Assembly: GCF_017115165.1 (NCBI RefSeq)
Contig: NZ_JABXKF010000145.1
Coordinates: 162,803 to 226,802, forward strand
Length of the DNA stretch: 64,000 bases
DNA from: Nostoc sp. LPT
GTDB lineage: Bacteria > Cyanobacteriota > Cyanobacteriia > Cyanobacteriales > Nostocaceae
Direction of reading: 5' to 3'
Part shown: positions 40,712-50,351 of the stretch, one piece after another
How positions within the stretch are numbered: position 1 is the first letter of the stretch
Layout of the letters: each line of letters starts with the position of its first letter
Translations under genes and position numbers: made by a program
Notes under the pieces: model-generated
Database searches by the model: none
Seen by the model: only the letters and a program-made list of their open reading frames with translations
What the model was told of the DNA's origin: nothing

Positions 40712-42082
40712 TTAACTACTGACTCTAACTGGAATTTCGATGATAAATTCTGCCCCATCACCAAGTTGAGAGTTTAGGTAAATCCTGCCATGATGTTTTT
40801 CAATAATTTGATAGCTAATTGCTAAACCTAAACCTGTACCTTTATTAACAGGTTTAGTTGTAAAAAAAGGGTCGAATATTTTACTTTGGATTTCTGGAGC
40901 AATTCCGGCTCCATTATCTATAATTTTAACTTTGATAGTTTCTAAGTCCGTTAGTTCAGTTCTAATAACAATTTCTTTTTGATGTTGATAATTTGAATTT
41001 TCTAATAAACTATCTATTGCATTATTAATCACATTGATGAATACTTGATTTAATTGTGCAGGATAACATTCTATTCGTGGGAGATTAGCATACTCTTTAA
41101 TTACTTCTATTTTTTGCTTCAGACGATGGTTTGGTAAAAATAGCGTACTTTCAATTCCCTCATGAATATTTACAGCTTTTTTCTCAGATTCATCGAGGCG
41201 AGAAAAGTTTTTTAAATAAAGTATAATTTCCTTAATTCTGTCAGTTCCTAATCTCATAGAAACGAGAATTTTTTGAAAGTCATCTATCAGAAAATCTAAG
41301 TCAACGCCAATATCTGGAATATTTTTTTGAGCCTCAGGATACTCTTTTTGGTAAAATTGTATCAAACTCAAAAGACTGTGAATATGTTCGTGAAGATGAT
41401 GAAAATTACCGTGAATAAAATTGATAGGATTATTGATTTCGTGGGCTAAACCTGCAACCATTCTGCCCAAGCTAGACATTTTTTCGTTTTGAATTAATTG
41501 CACTTGAGTTGTTTGCAATTTACGTACAGTATGTTCTAATTCCTGTGCTTGGAGTTTAGCATTTACAGTTGCAGTTGAGAGTGCCTTAAGGTTATTGTAA
41601 GCCTTGGAATGATAGCGAATGCGAGCAATTAACTCAACGGCGTCTGGTAATTTAATTAAGTAGTCATTTGCTCCCTCAGCAAAGGCTTCTGCTTTTAGCT
41701 TTGGTTCTTCTTTACTCGACAACATAATGATGGGAATATCACGAGTTGATGGATGAGAACGAAACCAACGCAGCAGCATTAAGCCATCTATATCTGGCAT
41801 AATCAAATCTAACAAAATTACCGTTGGCTCAATGGCGATCGCTTGATGGATTGCTTGAGTTGAATCGTTGAAATAATTAAAACTAATATCCGTTTCGTTA
41901 GCAATCATTCTACTTATTGCTTCACCAATTATTACCTGATCGTCAATTAACATAACTTTCACTGTATTTGTGTGAATATTTACTTCACTTAGACAGTGTG
42001 GTGATGCTAATTGGGTACTCAAGTTAGGTAATAACATTTCTATTTGCTGGACTTGAGAGATAGGGTTGACTGGTTTTATCAT
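40712..42082 (-). CDS. Receiver-histidine kinase hybrid, output of the Wsp-like cluster
   Basis: 456 aa. N-terminal receiver (about 40-160): VMLIDDQVIIGEAI acidic pair, phospho-Asp in VILLDLIMPDIDG, Lys in IIMLSSKEEPK. A coiled-coil linker (LQAQELEHTVRKLQTTQVQL) leads to HisKA with the phospho-His in VAGLAHEINNPINF, then HATPase with NAIDSL, DNGAGIAPEIQSKIFDPF and GTGLGLAISYQIIEKHHG. No membrane segment. It follows the CheB gene after a 316-bp gap on the same strand, the position taken by the diguanylate cyclase WspR in Pseudomonas. It probably takes phosphate from the CheA hybrid and passes a signal to an unknown partner. Confidence 0.9.
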   Translation of the reverse strand: MIKPVNPISQVQQIEMLLPNLSTQLASPHCLSEVNIHTNTVKVMLIDDQVIIGEAISRMIANETDISFNYFNDSTQAIHQAIAIEPTVILLDLIMPDIDGLMLLRWFRSHPSTRDIPIIMLSSKEEPKLKAEAFAEGANDYLIKLPDAVELIARIRYHSKAYNNLKALSTATVNAKLQAQELEHTVRKLQTTQVQLIQNEKMSSLGRMVAGLAHEINNPINFIHGNFHHLHEHIHSLLSLIQFYQKEYPEAQKNIPDIGVDLDFLIDDFQKILVSMRLGTDRIKEIILYLKNFSRLDESEKKAVNIHEGIESTLFLPNHRLKQKIEVIKEYANLPRIECYPAQLNQVFINVINNAIDSLLENSNYQHQKEIVIRTELTDLETIKVKIIDNGAGIAPEIQSKIFDPFFTTKPVNKGTGLGLAISYQIIEKHHGRIYLNSQLGDGAEFIIEIPVRVSS

Positions 42083-42398
42083 GTAAATTTTACTAATTTT
42101 TTAAAAAAAATATCTATATATAAAGTATTTGTTTAGGTTGATTATAATCTAACATATATAAAAGTAAATAAGTTTACATATCGTAAATAAAATGAGATTA
42201 ATACTATTCCGAAAGAGGTATACAGATAATGATGCAGGGATGTGAGAACGCGGTGATGTGGAGATTGATTTGTTGGGAGATATTTAAAAAATAGTATAAA
42301 TACTTCCATAGAATAGATTTATTTAAATACTTTTTTAACTAGTATTAATTGTTTTTTAATAAGTAAAAAACAGTAATCTTACGGGATTAAAAATTATT
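42083..42398. other. Spacer between cheB and the receiver-kinase gene
   Basis: 316 bases, very AT-rich. It may contain a separate promoter for the kinase gene. No hairpin or repeat of note. Confidence 0.35.
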
Positions 42399-43403
42399 TT
42401 ATATAGGCGGGTTTGGCGAGTTCCGTAATATCTTGGTACAAACAGCAGCGATCGCATCAACTGGTAAAACTTCTACGGCGGCTTTTAATTCTACCGCAAC
42501 TTTTGGCATACCATACACAGCACAAGTTTCGCGGTTTTGAGCAATGGTGTGCCATCCAGCTTCTTGTAAGAGTTTTAAACCTTGAGCGCCATCTCGTCCC
42601 ATACCTGTAAGTAATACCCCAATTCCTTGTCCAGTCCAATGAACTGCTACACTTTTGAATAAAACATCAATTGATGGACGATAAGGACAATTTAAAGGTT
42701 GTTCGTTATAGCTAAAACTCAGGTTAGATCCCATGACAAGATGATGATTTGTACCAGCTAAAAGAATTTTTCCCACTTGCGGTGTAGAACCTGTACTTGC
42801 TATTTCTACAGCTAAGGGAATTTGTTCGTTCAACCAAGCTGCAAAACCTGGAGCAAATTGAGCATCTAAATGTTGAACAATGACTACAGCAGCGGGAAAA
42901 TCTTGAGGAAAATGTGAGAGAATCTTAACTAAAGCCTGGGGGCCGCCAGTAGAAGCGCCAATAACAATTAGTGGTAGTAATAATTTTGGAAAAATTCTCG
43001 ATTTTTTGAGTGTTCGTCTTTGGGAAGATGCACCGATTAATTTGGCGATCGTGGCAATTTTCTTCAGTAAACCTACACTACCGTCAGCAGGTGTATTGAT
43101 AGCATCTAAAGCCCCGTAAGTCATGGCTTCCAAAACATTGGCAGCGTACTGATTAACACTGGCAGTCACCATCATAATTGCACAAGGCGATCGGCTCATA
43201 ATTTGCCGTGTGGCTTCCACGCCATCCATGCACGGCATCAAAACATCCATCAATATTAAATCAGGGGTATCAACTGCACATTTGCAGACAGCTTCTTCAC
43301 CATCGTAGGCAACCCAAGCTAAATCATACTCTGGTATTGTGGCTAAAATCCGCCGCAGTGCTTCCACCGCCATCCGCATATCGTTGACAATGGCAATTCT
43401 CAT
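42399..43403 (-). CDS. WspF-type CheB methylesterase
   Basis: 334 aa. Receiver domain (1-115) followed by a CheB esterase/deamidase domain (about 145-330). The start MRIAIVNDMRMAVEALRRIL has Asn in place of the first receiver acid and the ALDAINTPA-type block, both as I remember for WspF. The phospho-Asp is in LILMDVLMPCMDGV. Esterase catalytic residues: Ser in IGASTGGPQALVKIL, His in VIVQHLDAQFAPGF, Asp in TGMGRDGAQGLKLL. It removes methyl groups from the receptors encoded here. It starts 3 bp after the CheA hybrid stop. Confidence 0.93.
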   Translation of the reverse strand: MRIAIVNDMRMAVEALRRILATIPEYDLAWVAYDGEEAVCKCAVDTPDLILMDVLMPCMDGVEATRQIMSRSPCAIMMVTASVNQYAANVLEAMTYGALDAINTPADGSVGLLKKIATIAKLIGASSQRRTLKKSRIFPKLLLPLIVIGASTGGPQALVKILSHFPQDFPAAVVIVQHLDAQFAPGFAAWLNEQIPLAVEIASTGSTPQVGKILLAGTNHHLVMGSNLSFSYNEQPLNCPYRPSIDVLFKSVAVHWTGQGIGVLLTGMGRDGAQGLKLLQEAGWHTIAQNRETCAVYGMPKVAVELKAAVEVLPVDAIAAVCTKILRNSPNPPI

Positions 43404-43406
43404 TAC

Positions 43407-45656
43407 TTATCCCTCACCGATTAAGTCAATTACGGCTTTTAACAAAGTGTGATCGTGAAAGCTGCTTTTGGTGAGATAATAATCTGCACCTGCTTCTAAC
43501 CCTTGAATTCGGTCTGCTTCACGGTCTTTGTAGGAAACGATAATCACGGGTATTTGCTTGAACTTAGCATGGGCTTTGATTTGGCTAGTGAGTTCAAAAC
43601 CATTCATGCGTGGCATATCAATATCCGTAATTACCAAGTTATAATCACTGCTGCGAACTGCGTTCCAACCATCAATACCATTAACTGCGACATCAACTTT
43701 ATAACTGTTATTTTCTAAAAGTTTGCGTTCCATTTCGCGGACGGTAATTGAATCATCGACGACTAACACGCGCTTGTAGGTTTTAGTCAGTACTTGACAC
43801 GCCGACTGATTCACCTGGCTAAGTTGCCCACTAGAAAACACCTTGGCAATAGAACGTACTAAATCTTGGACATCGATAATTAAAACTGGAGAACCATCAT
43901 CCATCAAGGCGGCGGCGCTAATGTTGGGGACTTTACCCAGGCGGGAATCTAGAGGTCGAACTACTAAGCTGTGTTCGCCGATAAATCGGTCAACAACTAA
44001 TCCATAATGGTTGAGGCGATCGCTAATTACAACCACTGGTAGTAAATCTGGACTTACCGCAGGTGACGGTAACTCTAAAACTTGACGCGCCGAAATCAAC
44101 TCCACAGGTTGATTGTCTAGCAAGAAAAACGGGCGATTTTCTGAGACAGCAATCTCTGATTTGGATAACATCAGCACTTGTTCAATTTTTGTCAGCCCAA
44201 AAGCATAGGGTTCTCCAGCAATCTCAACTAACAATTTGCGAACTACTGATAGGGTAAGCGGTAACTGCAAGTAAAAAGCCATACCTTTTCCCAGACGAGA
44301 AACTGCCCGCAGCGTCCCGCCAACTTCCCGCACTGTGCTGTGGACGATATCTAACCCCACACCGCGACCAGAAATTTCTGTAACGATTTGCGTGGTAGAG
44401 AATCCGGGTAATAACAGAAACTCCATTAACTCAGCTTCAGTAAGCCGGGCTGCCATTTCTGCATTCGTCATTTGTTTTCTGACGACTTCTTGACGCAAAA
44501 ACTCAATATCAATTCCCCGTCCATCATCAGAGATGGTGATAAATAACATCCCAGCGCGATGAACAACTTCTATTTCAATTGTTCCTTCTTCTGGTTTGCC
44601 TGCGGCTACTCGGTCTTGGGGAAATTCGATTCCGTGGTCGATCGCATTTCGCAGGATATGAGTTAACGGCGCTTCTAATCGGTCGAGAATATCTCGGTCT
44701 ACTAGAGTATACTTACCCTTAATTTCCAGCTTCACGCGTTTACCCAACTGCCGAGAGAGGTCGCGTACCATGCGTGGAAGCCCTTTTCCGCCCTCAGCAA
44801 AGGAACACATTCGGATCGCAATTACTTCCCGGTACAGGCGATCGGCCAGATTACCAGAACGTTGAGAAAATGATTCTAATTCGTTTTGGCGATCGCTAAT
44901 CAACTGACTACATTCGCTAGTTTTTTGATATACCGCACTCAAATGTTCTTTAATGTGTTTATCAAGTGGGCGATCGCTCAATAATTCCTGTAACTTACCC
45001 ACTAGGTTAAATAGCTCTACTTGATTAGCTCTGACTTTTAAAAAAGAGTTCGTAAATGGTTCTAACCATTTGGTTGCGACTATTGTTTCTCCAGCTAATC
45101 CCATTAAACGATTGAGATTATCCGTACTTACTCGCACTGTTCGGTTTTGGGTAGTAACTAATTCTTCAACTGGGGACAGGGCGATTTCCGGTTGCACAGA
45201 TTCTATCTGCGGCGTTGGCTGCAAGATATTGACTTGGGGAACAATAGCCGGGATAGTTACAGAAGTCGAAAGATTAGCGATCGCCTTAACTAGCGATTGA
45301 ATATCAGGATGATTCCCTTGTTGCAGATTTGGGTTTTCGGCTATGTGTTGCAGCATATCTACCCCTTGCAACAACACATCAACGCCATCAGCAGTTAAAC
45401 TCACTGTTCCTGCTTGAGCCGCACTAAAACAATCTTCCATCACATGGGCTAGGGTGACAGCTGGCTCAATTTGGACAATTCTCGCTGCGCCTTTAATACA
45501 ATGGGCTGCCCGCATTAAGGCTGCTAATTCTAATTTGGGGTCAGGATTTGTTTCCAGCGCCAACAAAAAGTTGTTTAGCGCCACAACCTGAGTTTTGACT
45601 TCCATGTTGAATAAATCCAACAAAGAAAGCTGGCTGAGATTGGAATCTTCTATCAT
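43407..45656 (-). CDS. WspE-type CheA-receiver hybrid kinase
   Basis: 749 aa. Hpt domain (1-120) with the phospho-His in RAAHCIKGAARIVQ (His52), dimerisation and HATPase domains (about 170-430; LEAPLTHILRNAIDHGIEFP, ISDDGRGID, GRGVGLDIV), a CheW-like domain (about 440-580) and a C-terminal receiver (about 625-745) with RVLVVDDSITVREMERKLL, LVITDIDMPRMNGFELT and IIVSYKDREADR. CheA with a fused receiver is the WspE design. It phosphorylates CheB and, by inference, the receiver-kinase downstream. Its ATG overlaps the preceding stop (TAATG). Confidence 0.95.
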   Translation of the reverse strand: MIEDSNLSQLSLLDLFNMEVKTQVVALNNFLLALETNPDPKLELAALMRAAHCIKGAARIVQIEPAVTLAHVMEDCFSAAQAGTVSLTADGVDVLLQGVDMLQHIAENPNLQQGNHPDIQSLVKAIANLSTSVTIPAIVPQVNILQPTPQIESVQPEIALSPVEELVTTQNRTVRVSTDNLNRLMGLAGETIVATKWLEPFTNSFLKVRANQVELFNLVGKLQELLSDRPLDKHIKEHLSAVYQKTSECSQLISDRQNELESFSQRSGNLADRLYREVIAIRMCSFAEGGKGLPRMVRDLSRQLGKRVKLEIKGKYTLVDRDILDRLEAPLTHILRNAIDHGIEFPQDRVAAGKPEEGTIEIEVVHRAGMLFITISDDGRGIDIEFLRQEVVRKQMTNAEMAARLTEAELMEFLLLPGFSTTQIVTEISGRGVGLDIVHSTVREVGGTLRAVSRLGKGMAFYLQLPLTLSVVRKLLVEIAGEPYAFGLTKIEQVLMLSKSEIAVSENRPFFLLDNQPVELISARQVLELPSPAVSPDLLPVVVISDRLNHYGLVVDRFIGEHSLVVRPLDSRLGKVPNISAAALMDDGSPVLIIDVQDLVRSIAKVFSSGQLSQVNQSACQVLTKTYKRVLVVDDSITVREMERKLLENNSYKVDVAVNGIDGWNAVRSSDYNLVITDIDMPRMNGFELTSQIKAHAKFKQIPVIIVSYKDREADRIQGLEAGADYYLTKSSFHDHTLLKAVIDLIGEG

Positions 45657-46399
45657 TACTGCGCCTTCCTCGCCAAAGTGGTAAATAATAGTTCATCATC
45701 CAAATAGCTGACAGTCTGCGAACGTACTTCCTGCTGCGAAGTCTGAAAATTAGCAGGTTGCCAGGAAAATAACCCTTTAGTGTAGGTTTGGGTTGCTTGA
45801 GTCATATTCTTGGAAGCATCGCCCAATTCTTCACGATTAATTCGGTGTAGGCCATAGAGTTCATCTACTGGAAACACCCAAGCGTTACCAGCCTTTTCAA
45901 TTACCATCATCCGCGAATGCACCACTGGACTTAGTACTTGCAGGGGAGTATCGCTAGATTCGATATTCAACAAGTGGCTTAAGGAAACACACAACAGCAA
46001 TTCCCCGCGAATATTGGTTAATCCCCGTAAAACTTGGTTGTTGCGATGGGGTAAAGTATGGATAACGCTCACAGGAGTCGTTTCTTTGAAGACTTGAGCC
46101 GGAAGCGCCAGCCATTCCCGTTGCAAACGAAAAATCACAACTGTCATTTCTGTGCTACGCACAGCAGGGGAAGACATTTGCGGATTTTTCTCGACTCTCA
46201 ATTCGGCCAGTAATTGCGTCCATTCATGGCGATATTGTTCTGGTGTCGTGCGTTCTAGTAAGTAGCGACCAGATGCCGAATAAACCGGGCAGTTGCGACA
46301 ATGAACGTATGTAGATAGTTGGGGACAAGAGCGATCGCCTTCAATGCCAATAAAATTCCAGCAACGTTCTATATTTAATTGGGTAGTGATAGTATTCAT
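45656..46399 (-). CDS. WspD-type CheW adaptor with Cys-rich N-terminus
   Basis: 247 aa. A Cys-bearing N-terminal segment, CWNFIGIEGDRSCPQL then YVHCRNCPVYSASGR, precedes a CheW domain (about 75-240). That Cys pattern (C-W-N-x-I-G-x-x-G-D-x-S-C and H-C-x-x-C-P-V-Y) is what I recall of WspD. The four Cys and the His could bind a metal. The CheW domain (VFRLQREWLALPAQVFKETT, LRGLTNIRGELLLCVSLSHL) couples receptors to the kinase. It starts 9 bp after the receptor stop and overlaps the CheA start by one base. Confidence 0.92.
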   Translation of the reverse strand: MNTITTQLNIERCWNFIGIEGDRSCPQLSTYVHCRNCPVYSASGRYLLERTTPEQYRHEWTQLLAELRVEKNPQMSSPAVRSTEMTVVIFRLQREWLALPAQVFKETTPVSVIHTLPHRNNQVLRGLTNIRGELLLCVSLSHLLNIESSDTPLQVLSPVVHSRMMVIEKAGNAWVFPVDELYGLHRINREELGDASKNMTQATQTYTKGLFSWQPANFQTSQQEVRSQTVSYLDDELLFTTLARKAQ

Positions 46400-46408
46400 G
46401 GCAGTTGC

Positions 46409-48178
46409 TTAAGAGACTAAGAGTGCAGAGGTGGAAGATTCGACCTTGACCTGAAACCGGGCAATTCCTTGACGCAAACCTTGTGCAACTTGATTGAGTT
46501 GAGCGATCGCCCGATTAATTTCCCGCAAAGAATCGGCAGTTTGTACTGAGGTACTACTCAACTGCACCATTGCTTCACTAATTTGTTGCGCTCCCACAGA
46601 TTGAGTTTCCATCCCCCGGTTCACCAACTCAAAACGCGGGTTCAGGTCTTGTACTTGCTGGATGATTTGTCCAACTTGTGTACTGATGCTGCCAACGTCT
46701 GCCATACTTCTTCCCACTTCTGCGGCAAACTTATCCATCTCCATCACGCCTGTAGAGACCGAAGATTGCATCTGCTTGACCATCTGCTCGATGTCGATGG
46801 TCGCAACTGCGGTTTGGTCTGCCAATCGGCGGATTTCTCTGGCAACCACAGCAAAACCTAAACCAGACTCTCCAGCTTTCTCAGCTTCAATGGCGGCATT
46901 TAACGACAGTAGATTTGTTTGGTCTGCGACTTTGGTAATTGTCACCACAATATTATTAATATTGTTGGCCTTTTCGCTAATGACTCCCAGTCGAGTCGCA
47001 ATCGTATTAGTGGCTTCTGATAACTGTCGCATAGTGGTTTCCATGCGAATTAAGTCTTTTTGGCTAACAGTTGCGGCTGTGGTTGTCAGTTGTGACATGG
47101 TGACGATTTGTTCCATTGTGTTTACCAACTCTTTGGAGGTAGCAGCAATTTCTTTGCCAGCAGCACTCACTTGATTAGTGGAGGCTACCTGCTCGGCGAT
47201 CGTTGCTTCTAATTCCTTACCCGAAGCAGCTATTTGGGTAGCAGAGGTAGTCACCTGTATTCCTGAGTTTTGTACTTGAGTAATCAAGGCATTCAGATTT
47301 TGGGTCATTGTGGAGAAAGCACTTAATAGCCTAACCATCTCGTCCTTACTGCTAGAGTCAGCACTGATTTGGTTGGTCAAGTTTCCTTGGGAAATCTCCT
47401 CTGCAACCCTAACAACACCGATAATTTGAGTGGCAATTTGTCGAGCGATCGCAAGTCCCAAAACGATGGCAGTAATCGGGCCGATAATAATTCCCAAAGA
47501 AACCCAGAAGATGCTGTGAGCCAGGTTATTCTTAACTTCTTGTTGTATATCTAATATGAAACTTTGAGTAAGTTACAACAGACTAGATGCTTGCTCTTTT
47601 GTTTTTACAAATAAAGGTTCTTCGTTGTTCGCTCCTTCAGAATCCATCTGCTGGCGTAAATTTAATGCAGCTTGAATGGTAGTAAACTCTGATGAATTTT
47701 CTTGTTTCTGACGAATTAATTCTAGAGATTTTTTCCAGGGATTGCGAATACCGAGTTGATTGTATTGTTGCTCAATTTGTAAAAATTTCTCGTGGGCTTG
47801 CTTCCAGAGAGTCAGACTTCGTTGGAATGCGTCATACTCTTTCTTCTCTTGTTCGGTAAATGGTGTTGCTTCGTACTCCTTACTACCTTCGTCAATTTGT
47901 TTCCAAGCAAGCTGGATCTGAGTTAATGTATTCTGTCTTTCAGCAACAGTGATTTCCGGATCGAAGAGGAAGCGCTCTGCCGATTGAATTTGTGTCTGTC
48001 CTTCGTTTATCTTCCATAACCCGTTCATAGTGGGTATGTGATTTGTACCAAGGCTGTCAATATACTGATTTAACTCGCTGGTTGTAAACCATCCCAACAA
48101 GCCAACAATCAGTACTATCAGCCCCATAAATAAAAACGAACTGACCATTCGCGTTTGCAAAGTCATGTTCTTGAACAT
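46409..48178 (-). pseudogene. Chemoreceptor interrupted by one in-frame TAA
   Basis: Reading one frame from the ATG at 48178 to 46409 gives 590 codons with a single TAA at 47573-47575. Upstream half (201 aa): TM1 (FLFMGLIVLIVGLLGWF) and a four-helix sensor. Downstream half: TM2 (GIIIGPITAIVLGLAI), HAMP, and the methyl-accepting domain with the hairpin tip EIRRLADQTAVATIDIEQM. A CAA-to-TAA change fits the context (SSLL-stop-LTQSFILDI). No frameshift is present. The halves could be a recent pseudogene, a sequencing error or a read-through gene. Its signalling domain is very similar to the receptor next door. Confidence 0.85.
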
Positions 48179-48306
48179 TATATTGTCCCTGTAAAATCCT
48201 TGACAGCAAATTTTATATAACCTTTAAAACCTATATTTTCCAACAATTCAGAAAATTTACCGAAGAGAAAGATTGATATTCGTAATTGAGGATAATTATT
48301 TTTAAA

Positions 48307-49959
48307 TTACGATGGGGTAGGTTCAACAATCGTGTTATTAACTTTAAAGACAGAAACTTCTTGACGTAAGCTACGGGCGACTTGATTAAGTTGAGCGATC
48401 GCATGATTAATTTCCCGCAGTGAATCGGCTGTTTGTATAGAAGTACTACTCAACTGCGTCATTGCATCACTAATTTGTTGTGCCCCTACTGATTGAATTT
48501 CCATTCCCTTATTTACAGATTCAAAACGTGGGTTTAAATCCTGCACTTGTTGAATAATTTGTCCAATCTGGGTACTAATATTGCCGACATCTGCCACACT
48601 GCGCCCAACTTCAGCCGCGAATTTATCCATCTCCATCACCCCTGTAGATACGGAAGATTGCATTTGTTTGACCATCTGCTCAATGTCGAGGGTGGCGACT
48701 GCGGTTTGGTCTGCTAATCTGCGAATCTCTCTAGCAACTACGGCAAAACCTAAACCATATTCTCCAGCTTTTTCGGCTTCGATGGCTGCATTCAACGACA
48801 GTAGATTAGTTTGGTCGGCTACTTTGGTAATTGTGAGAACAATATTATTAATATTGTTAGCTTTTTCGCTGATAATTCCCAATCTGGCAGCAATACTATT
48901 TGTTGCTTCTGCTAACTGCCGCATACTTATTTGCATTTGCATTAAATCTTTTTGGCTGATGTTGGCGGCGGTTGTTGTGGCTTGGGACATTGTGACCACT
49001 TGATCCATTGTGTTGACCAGTTCTCTAGAAGTGGCGGCGATTTCTTTGGCCGTGGCTGTGACTTGATTTGTCGAAGCCACTTGTTCTGCGAGTGTTGCTT
49101 CTAATTGTTTGCCGGAAGCACCTACTTGCGTGGCTGAGGTTGTTACCTGAATACCTGAGCCTTGTACTTGACGAATCAAGGTACTCAGCTTTTGAATCAT
49201 AGTTTTAAAAGATTCCAAGAGTTGTCCAATTTCATCTTTACTATTAAATTCACTATCAGCCAAAGATGGGGTTAAATCACCAGCAGAAATCTTACCTGCT
49301 ACATTTACAGCAGTAGATACTCTACTGCCCAAAGACTTGGAAATTAGGGAAGTTATAAAAATGGCGATCGCTACAGTTAAAAGTGTCACCAACACCGCTA
49401 ATAAGCCCAGAAAGTTGAGCATTGCTTTTGTAGTTTCAATACTTTGTCCCATAATTTCTTTTTCTCGATTATTAAACTCATCGTTGAGTTTAAGTAATTT
49501 ATCGTTTATATCTTTCGATTTTTCCAGATATTTATCGACTAAAAGTTTGTTTTGGTCGATATCTGGTGTTGCAATAGTATTTTGAACCAAATCATCAAAT
49601 TCCTCAAACATATTCTGCATTACTTTTAATCTTTGTTTTTGTAATGTATCTTCAACAACATTAGATGCACGATTTAAAGCATCCTGAAAATCTTTTTTAA
49701 AATCTGTATATCTTTCTAAAGCATCCTGATACCTTTTCGGTTCGAATAAATATCGACGAATAGAAAGATTCATATTAGATACGCTCAAAGCTATATTATT
49801 TGCTCCTAAGATGGCTTCGTGTGAAATTCCTACCTGCCTATAACTTTTTCCTACCTGATTGGTAGTAGCATAAACTATGACACTAAAAACAAAAATTAAA
49901 ATTGTAGGGATAGAGAATCCTAATAAAGTCTGGTCTTTTAGTTTCCAATTAGCAAGCAT
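48307..49959 (-). CDS. Methyl-accepting chemoreceptor of the Wsp-like cluster
   Basis: 550 aa. TM1 about residues 12-30 (LLGFSIPTILIFVFSVIVY), a periplasmic four-helix domain (31-180; LSIRRYLFEPKRYQDALER), TM2 about 183-208 (LGLLAVLVTLLTVAIAIFI), HAMP (209-262) and a cytoplasmic signalling domain with NLLSLNAAIEAEKAGE and VAREIRRLADQTAVATLDIE at the hairpin tip. It lies in the same transcription unit as the interrupted receptor, and the two signalling domains look like a recent tandem duplication. By analogy to WspA it may sense surface contact or envelope stress; that is inference. Confidence 0.93.
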   Translation of the reverse strand: MLANWKLKDQTLLGFSIPTILIFVFSVIVYATTNQVGKSYRQVGISHEAILGANNIALSVSNMNLSIRRYLFEPKRYQDALERYTDFKKDFQDALNRASNVVEDTLQKQRLKVMQNMFEEFDDLVQNTIATPDIDQNKLLVDKYLEKSKDINDKLLKLNDEFNNREKEIMGQSIETTKAMLNFLGLLAVLVTLLTVAIAIFITSLISKSLGSRVSTAVNVAGKISAGDLTPSLADSEFNSKDEIGQLLESFKTMIQKLSTLIRQVQGSGIQVTTSATQVGASGKQLEATLAEQVASTNQVTATAKEIAATSRELVNTMDQVVTMSQATTTAANISQKDLMQMQISMRQLAEATNSIAARLGIISEKANNINNIVLTITKVADQTNLLSLNAAIEAEKAGEYGLGFAVVAREIRRLADQTAVATLDIEQMVKQMQSSVSTGVMEMDKFAAEVGRSVADVGNISTQIGQIIQQVQDLNPRFESVNKGMEIQSVGAQQISDAMTQLSSTSIQTADSLREINHAIAQLNQVARSLRQEVSVFKVNNTIVEPTPS

Positions 49960-50351
49960 TTTTTGTTTAGACTATTTAATGATTTGAAAACGCCAGCCTA
50001 ACATACACTACAAATAATTGCCCCAATTTCAAACTCTTTAACCTGATGTTAAATCAGACTAGGTAGTATTGTTGTTGATACTTGAAATAGCCAATTACAA
50101 AAAACTTTGAATTCTAAATCAAAAATTCAAAATTGGGATTAGATGGATTGTCGTAGACTTATATCAAAGGTAAAAAAGCCTTCAGTGCCTAGAATTCCCA
50201 AATTAGGAACCAAATTAACAATTACTAGTTTTAAAATTTAAGGAAATTTATGAAGCTGCTCAAAACAATGTAAACAATTCTTAACTTTATAAAATTTAGA
50301 TATGCAAATTAGCTGTGAAACAGCTTATTTATTCAGCCACATACCGATTGT
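49960..50351. other. Spacer between cheR and the receptor gene
   Basis: About 390 bases of AT-rich DNA inside the cluster. A second promoter may lie here. No repeat, hairpin or short gene supported. Confidence 0.35.
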
